Positions 5,004 to 6,267 of a DNA stretch of 6,267 bases are shown here, piece after piece. The stretch is taken from positions 1 to 6,267 of the forward strand of contig JAXDLT010000300.1 in assembly GCA_034666465.1 (NCBI GenBank). Direction: 5' to 3'. The position numbers and the translations under genes are program-made. The stretch comes from CF-96 sp028287605 (GTDB taxonomy: Bacteria; Chloroflexota; Dormibacteria; Aeolococcales; Aeolococcaceae). Every line of letters begins with the position of its first letter. Within the stretch, counting starts at the first letter, position 1. The notes under the pieces are model-generated. The model had not been told where the DNA came from. It did not search any database and saw nothing but the letters and a program-made list of their open reading frames with translations.

Positions 5004-6029
5004 ATGGCCGGGTCCGGGTCCCCCAGCTTCCGCGGCGCCTCCGCCGTGGAGGAGGTGCACATCCTCTGGATGACCGCGGGGCTCAGCTGTGACGGCGACT
5101 CGGTGTCGATGACCGCAGCCACCCAGCCGAGCATCGAGGACGTCCTCCTCGGCACCATCCCCGGCCTTCCCAGGGTGCACCTCCACAATCCCTTCCTCGC
5201 CTACGAGGTCGGCGAGGACTTCATGGACTGGTTCTATCGTGCGGAGCGTGGCGAGCTCGACCCGTTCGTGGTCGTCTTCGAGGGCTCGGTGCCGAACGAG
5301 AACAACAAGGAGGGGGGCTACTGGGCGGCGTTCGGCACCGACCGTGTGACCGGGCAGCCGATCACCACCTGCGAGTGGATCGACCGCCTCGTGCACCACG
5401 CCTGGGCGGTGGTCGCCGTCGGCACCTGCGCCGCCTACGGCGGCATGCACGCGATGCTCGGCAACCCCACCGGCGCCATGGGACTCACCGACTACCTCGG
5501 CAAGGGCTGGCGGTCGCGGTGCGAGCTGCCGGTGATCAACGTTCCCGGCTGCCCGGCGAAGCCCGACAACATCATGGAGACGCTGCTCGCCGTCCTCTTC
5601 CACCTCGCCGGCCTGACCGAGACCGTCTCGCTCGACCAGCTGGGGCGGCCGACATGGCTCTTCAGCATGATGGCCCGCGAGGGCTGCTCCCGGACCGGCT
5701 TCAACGAGCAGGCCGACTTCGCCACCTCCTTCAACTCCGGCAAGTGCCTGGCCAAGCAGGGCTGCTGGGGAGCGGTGGTCAACTGCAACGTCTCCAAGCG
5801 CGGCTGGATGGGCGGCATCGGGGGCTGTCCCAGCGTCGGCGGCATCTGCATCGGCTGCACCATGCCCGGGTTCCCCGACCGCTTCATGCCCTTCATGGAG
5901 ACGCCGATGGGCGGGAAGCTGGTCGCCGAGCTGCTGCCGCCGCAGGGGCTGCGGCTCCGCGCGGTGCGCATGATCGCCAACTCCGAGGTCAACATCGAGC
6001 CGACCTGGCGCGCGCCGGAGATCACGTGA
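5004..6029 (+). CDS. hhyS: [NiFe]-hydrogenase small subunit, group 1h-like
   Basis: A 341-residue electron-transfer subunit of a [NiFe]-hydrogenase, carrying Fe-S clusters from the large-subunit active site to an acceptor. The pattern HILWMTAGLSCDGDSVSMTAATQPSIEDV, VVAVGTCAAYGG, NPTGAMG.TDYLG, NVPGCPAKPDN and GGCPSVGGICIGCTMPGFPD is that of group 1h (high-affinity, formerly group 5) enzymes; a sister group such as 1l cannot be excluded. Proximal-cluster ligands: C29, D32 (Asp where most hydrogenases have Cys, a known group 1h trait), C142, C183. Distal: C228, C248, C254, but Arg (R225) at the usual His position. Medial: C261, C275, C282, C285, which suggests [4Fe-4S]. There is no twin-arginine signal or C-terminal membrane anchor, as in group 1h. 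The large subunit is not in the window. The stop overlaps the next start by 4 bases (GTGA). Confidence 0.92.
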   Translation: MAGSGSPSFRGASAVEEVHILWMTAGLSCDGDSVSMTAATQPSIEDVLLGTIPGLPRVHLHNPFLAYEVGEDFMDWFYRAERGELDPFVVVFEGSVPNENNKEGGYWAAFGTDRVTGQPITTCEWIDRLVHHAWAVVAVGTCAAYGGMHAMLGNPTGAMGLTDYLGKGWRSRCELPVINVPGCPAKPDNIMETLLAVLFHLAGLTETVSLDQLGRPTWLFSMMAREGCSRTGFNEQADFATSFNSGKCLAKQGCWGAVVNCNVSKRGWMGGIGGCPSVGGICIGCTMPGFPDRFMPFMETPMGGKLVAELLPPQGLRLRAVRMIANSEVNIEPTWRAPEIT

Positions 6030-6267
6030 ACGCCCCCGGCGGAACGAGCTCGGGCGCCTCCATCGCCGCCATCGACGCCGCCGCGCTCGAGGCACGGCAG
6101 CGGGGCCACAACCTCGCCGGGTTCCGCCGGCTCTGCAACAACGCCGGATACCAGTTCTGCGCCCGATGCCGCGGCTGCGGCCAGGAGGTGAGCGTCCACC
6201 GGGGCAACGGCTCCTGGTGGCACTCCCCGATCGCTCCCTGCCCGCGCACCCACGACGCCCGCAACGG
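6026..6267 (+). CDS. Small cysteine-rich (zinc-ribbon-like) protein, partial
   Basis: Starts at GTG 6026, overlapping the hydrogenase stop (GTGA), and runs off the right edge after 80 codons. The N-terminus is Gly/Ser/Ala-rich, then a helix (AALEARQRGHNLAGFRRL), then cysteines C37, C45, C48, C51 and C72, with FCARCRGCGQEVSV and APCPRTH. The CXXCXXCG knuckle with a later CP is typical of small zinc-ribbon-like proteins, though an Fe-S or rubredoxin-like role is possible. Tight overlap implies translational coupling with the hydrogenase small subunit, so it may be an accessory or electron-transfer component of that operon. I do not recognise a named family. Confidence 0.75.
   Translation, partial: MNAPGGTSSGASIAAIDAAALEARQRGHNLAGFRRLCNNAGYQFCARCRGCGQEVSVHRGNGSWWHSPIAPCPRTHDARN

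Noticed and set aside
4806..6095. Long minus-strand frame opposite the hydrogenase gene
   Set aside because: It is a high-GC antisense shadow: His/Gly/Val-rich with no motif, while the plus strand has an unmistakable hydrogenase.

Overview
The window is uniformly GC-rich (roughly 70% or more by eye), densely packed and almost entirely bacterial housekeeping or accessory genes. Strong third-position GC bias, GTG starts, a DUF1931 histone-fold protein and a [NiFe]-hydrogenase small subunit of the atmospheric-H2 type (group 1h or a close sister) together suggest a soil-type, high-GC, Gram-positive-like lineage, such as Actinomycetota or the Chloroflexota/Dormibacterota side. That assignment is inference; no marker in the window fixes the phylum.

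Layout. 1-198: end of a primary-type sigma-70 factor. 230-826: small multi-pass membrane protein of unknown function. 896-1663: classical short-chain dehydrogenase/reductase. 1692-2303: membrane-anchored protein of unknown function. 2304-2799: about 500 bp without a gene. It holds an imperfect 28/32-bp tandem repeat followed by a cluster of hairpins, four of which have a GNA-type three-base loop. Two of these hairpins are relatives that differ by a compensatory base-pair change. 2800-3139 (minus): a decayed gene for a secreted protein that keeps the ICVPGYT...RPP and NLWPQP...DKDRVEN blocks of its family in two different frames and has lost the acidic-DHL/ELGG core between them. 3204-3821: a class I SAM methyltransferase, possibly leaderless. 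3888-4340: DUF1931 histone-fold protein. 4358-4813 (minus): thioredoxin 2 type protein with an N-terminal zinc finger, convergent with the DUF1931 gene. A 23-nt hairpin runs exactly from one stop codon to the other. 5004-6029: hydrogenase small subunit. 6026-6267: the start of a small cysteine-rich protein that overlaps the hydrogenase stop by 4 bases and runs off the window.

The functional centre is the right end: a hydrogenase operon begins at about 5004 and presumably continues past the window with the large subunit. Its small subunit has Asp in place of one proximal-cluster Cys, as in group 1h enzymes. Unusually, it has Arg where the distal-cluster His ligand is expected. A zinc-finger thioredoxin is transcribed divergently from the shared upstream region. 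The other point of interest is the hairpin cluster at 2464-2770, which looks like a dispersed structured repeat lying beside a gene remnant.
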